A stretch of DNA of 64,000 bases from Antrihabitans stalactiti (GTDB taxonomy: Bacteria > Actinomycetota > Actinomycetes > Mycobacteriales > Mycobacteriaceae), in assembly GCF_012932915.1 (NCBI RefSeq), contig NZ_VCQU01000001.1, forward strand, positions 682,001 to 746,000, read 5' to 3'. The notes under the pieces were generated by a model that had not been told where the DNA came from, searched no databases, and saw nothing but the letters and a program-made list of their open reading frames with translations. The stretch's first letter is position 1; each line of letters starts with the position of its first letter. Positions 63,875 to 64,000 of this stretch are shown piece by piece. A program made the position numbers and the translations under genes.

Positions 63875-64000
63875 ATGGGGGCAGAGTTCGCGGCCACGGC
63901 CACGGGGTGGCAGACATGGCGATTCGGTTGCGATGTCTGCGATCGCCGCATGTGGACGGCTCTCGATCGTGAAGCAAAGGCCATGGCGATGGCGAAGGCA
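63875..64000 (+). CDS. Start of a further gene, cut by the right edge
   Basis: The frame from ATG 63875 (or ATG 63866) is open to the last base and gives 42 residues beginning GAEFAATATGWQTWRFGCDVCDRRMWTALDREAKA-like in content, with one CxxC pair. It is divergent from the exported protein gene. The piece is too short to name a family; it could be a small zinc-binding protein. Confidence 0.45.
   Translation, partial: MGAEFAATATGWQTWRFGCDVCDRRMWTALDREAKAMAMAKA

Overview
The window is high-GC DNA from an actinomycete of the Mycobacteriales, most likely Rhodococcus or a close Nocardiaceae relative. The evidence is a backbone of single-copy genes whose order follows the Mycobacterium tuberculosis Rv2698-Rv2731 region as I remember it: DUF3099/DUF3039, a YihY-type membrane protein, a DUF7455 protein, sigB, ideR, DUF4192, PAC2, an alpha/beta hydrolase, PhzF, nrdR, a LysM cell-wall protein, lexA, fadE20-like, hflX, dapF, miaA and DUF349. 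No rRNA, tRNA, CRISPR array, insertion sequence or prophage was seen.

Layout. 1-5.9 kb: an aromatic catabolic operon (HyuB-type carboxylase subunit cut by the left edge, aryl-AMP ligase, FAD hydroxylase of the salicylyl-CoA type, TetR regulator). 5.9-6.1 kb: an inverted pair of a 45-bp nested palindrome. 6.1-12.7 kb: a PAS-GAF-GGDEF-EAL c-di-GMP protein, a KhtTU-like cation/proton antiporter pair, DUF952, DUF7455 and a DEIH helicase. 12.9-25.1 kb: conserved housekeeping and regulation (YihY, DUF3039, DUF3099, methyltransferase, sigB, a Pat-type lysine acetyltransferase overlapping an AcuC deacetylase, ideR-galE, DUF4192, a lipoprotein). 25.3-38.9 kb: PAC2, tandem paralogous hydrolases, a DUF3516 helicase, a divergent CMD/HxlR pair with twin operators, oxyR, phzF, a third copy of the 45-bp palindrome, a class-III aminotransferase and hrpA. 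38.9-42.2 kb: nrdR, a LysM protein and lexA with SOS boxes, then fadE20-like.

42.2-48.1 kb is a complete fructose phosphotransferase system: ptsI diverges from fruR-fruK-fruA-ptsH. 48.1-53.9 kb is a tightly packed five-gene oxidative operon (ferritin-like PF10118 protein, FMN/2Fe-2S reductase, aldehyde dehydrogenase, flavin monooxygenase, SDR) divergent from a TetR gene. By my memory of the M. tuberculosis order, these two blocks are an accessory insertion in the conserved backbone. 54.6-63.3 kb returns to housekeeping: acyltransferase, beta-propeller membrane protein, hflX, dapF, rRNA/tRNA methyltransferase, miaA, DUF349 and MaoC. The right edge holds a small exported protein and the beginning of one more gene.

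The most notable items are: (i) the PF10118 protein, whose paired ExxH motifs and coupling to a dedicated phthalate-dioxygenase-type reductase suggest a di-iron oxygenase rather than the annotated 'hydrolase'; (ii) the three-copy 45-bp nested palindromic repeat in convergent gene ends; (iii) the carboxylase-ligase-hydroxylase cluster at the left edge; (iv) the acetyltransferase/deacetylase pair; (v) several readable operators (HxlR twin palindromes, LexA boxes, an ECF-type sigB promoter).
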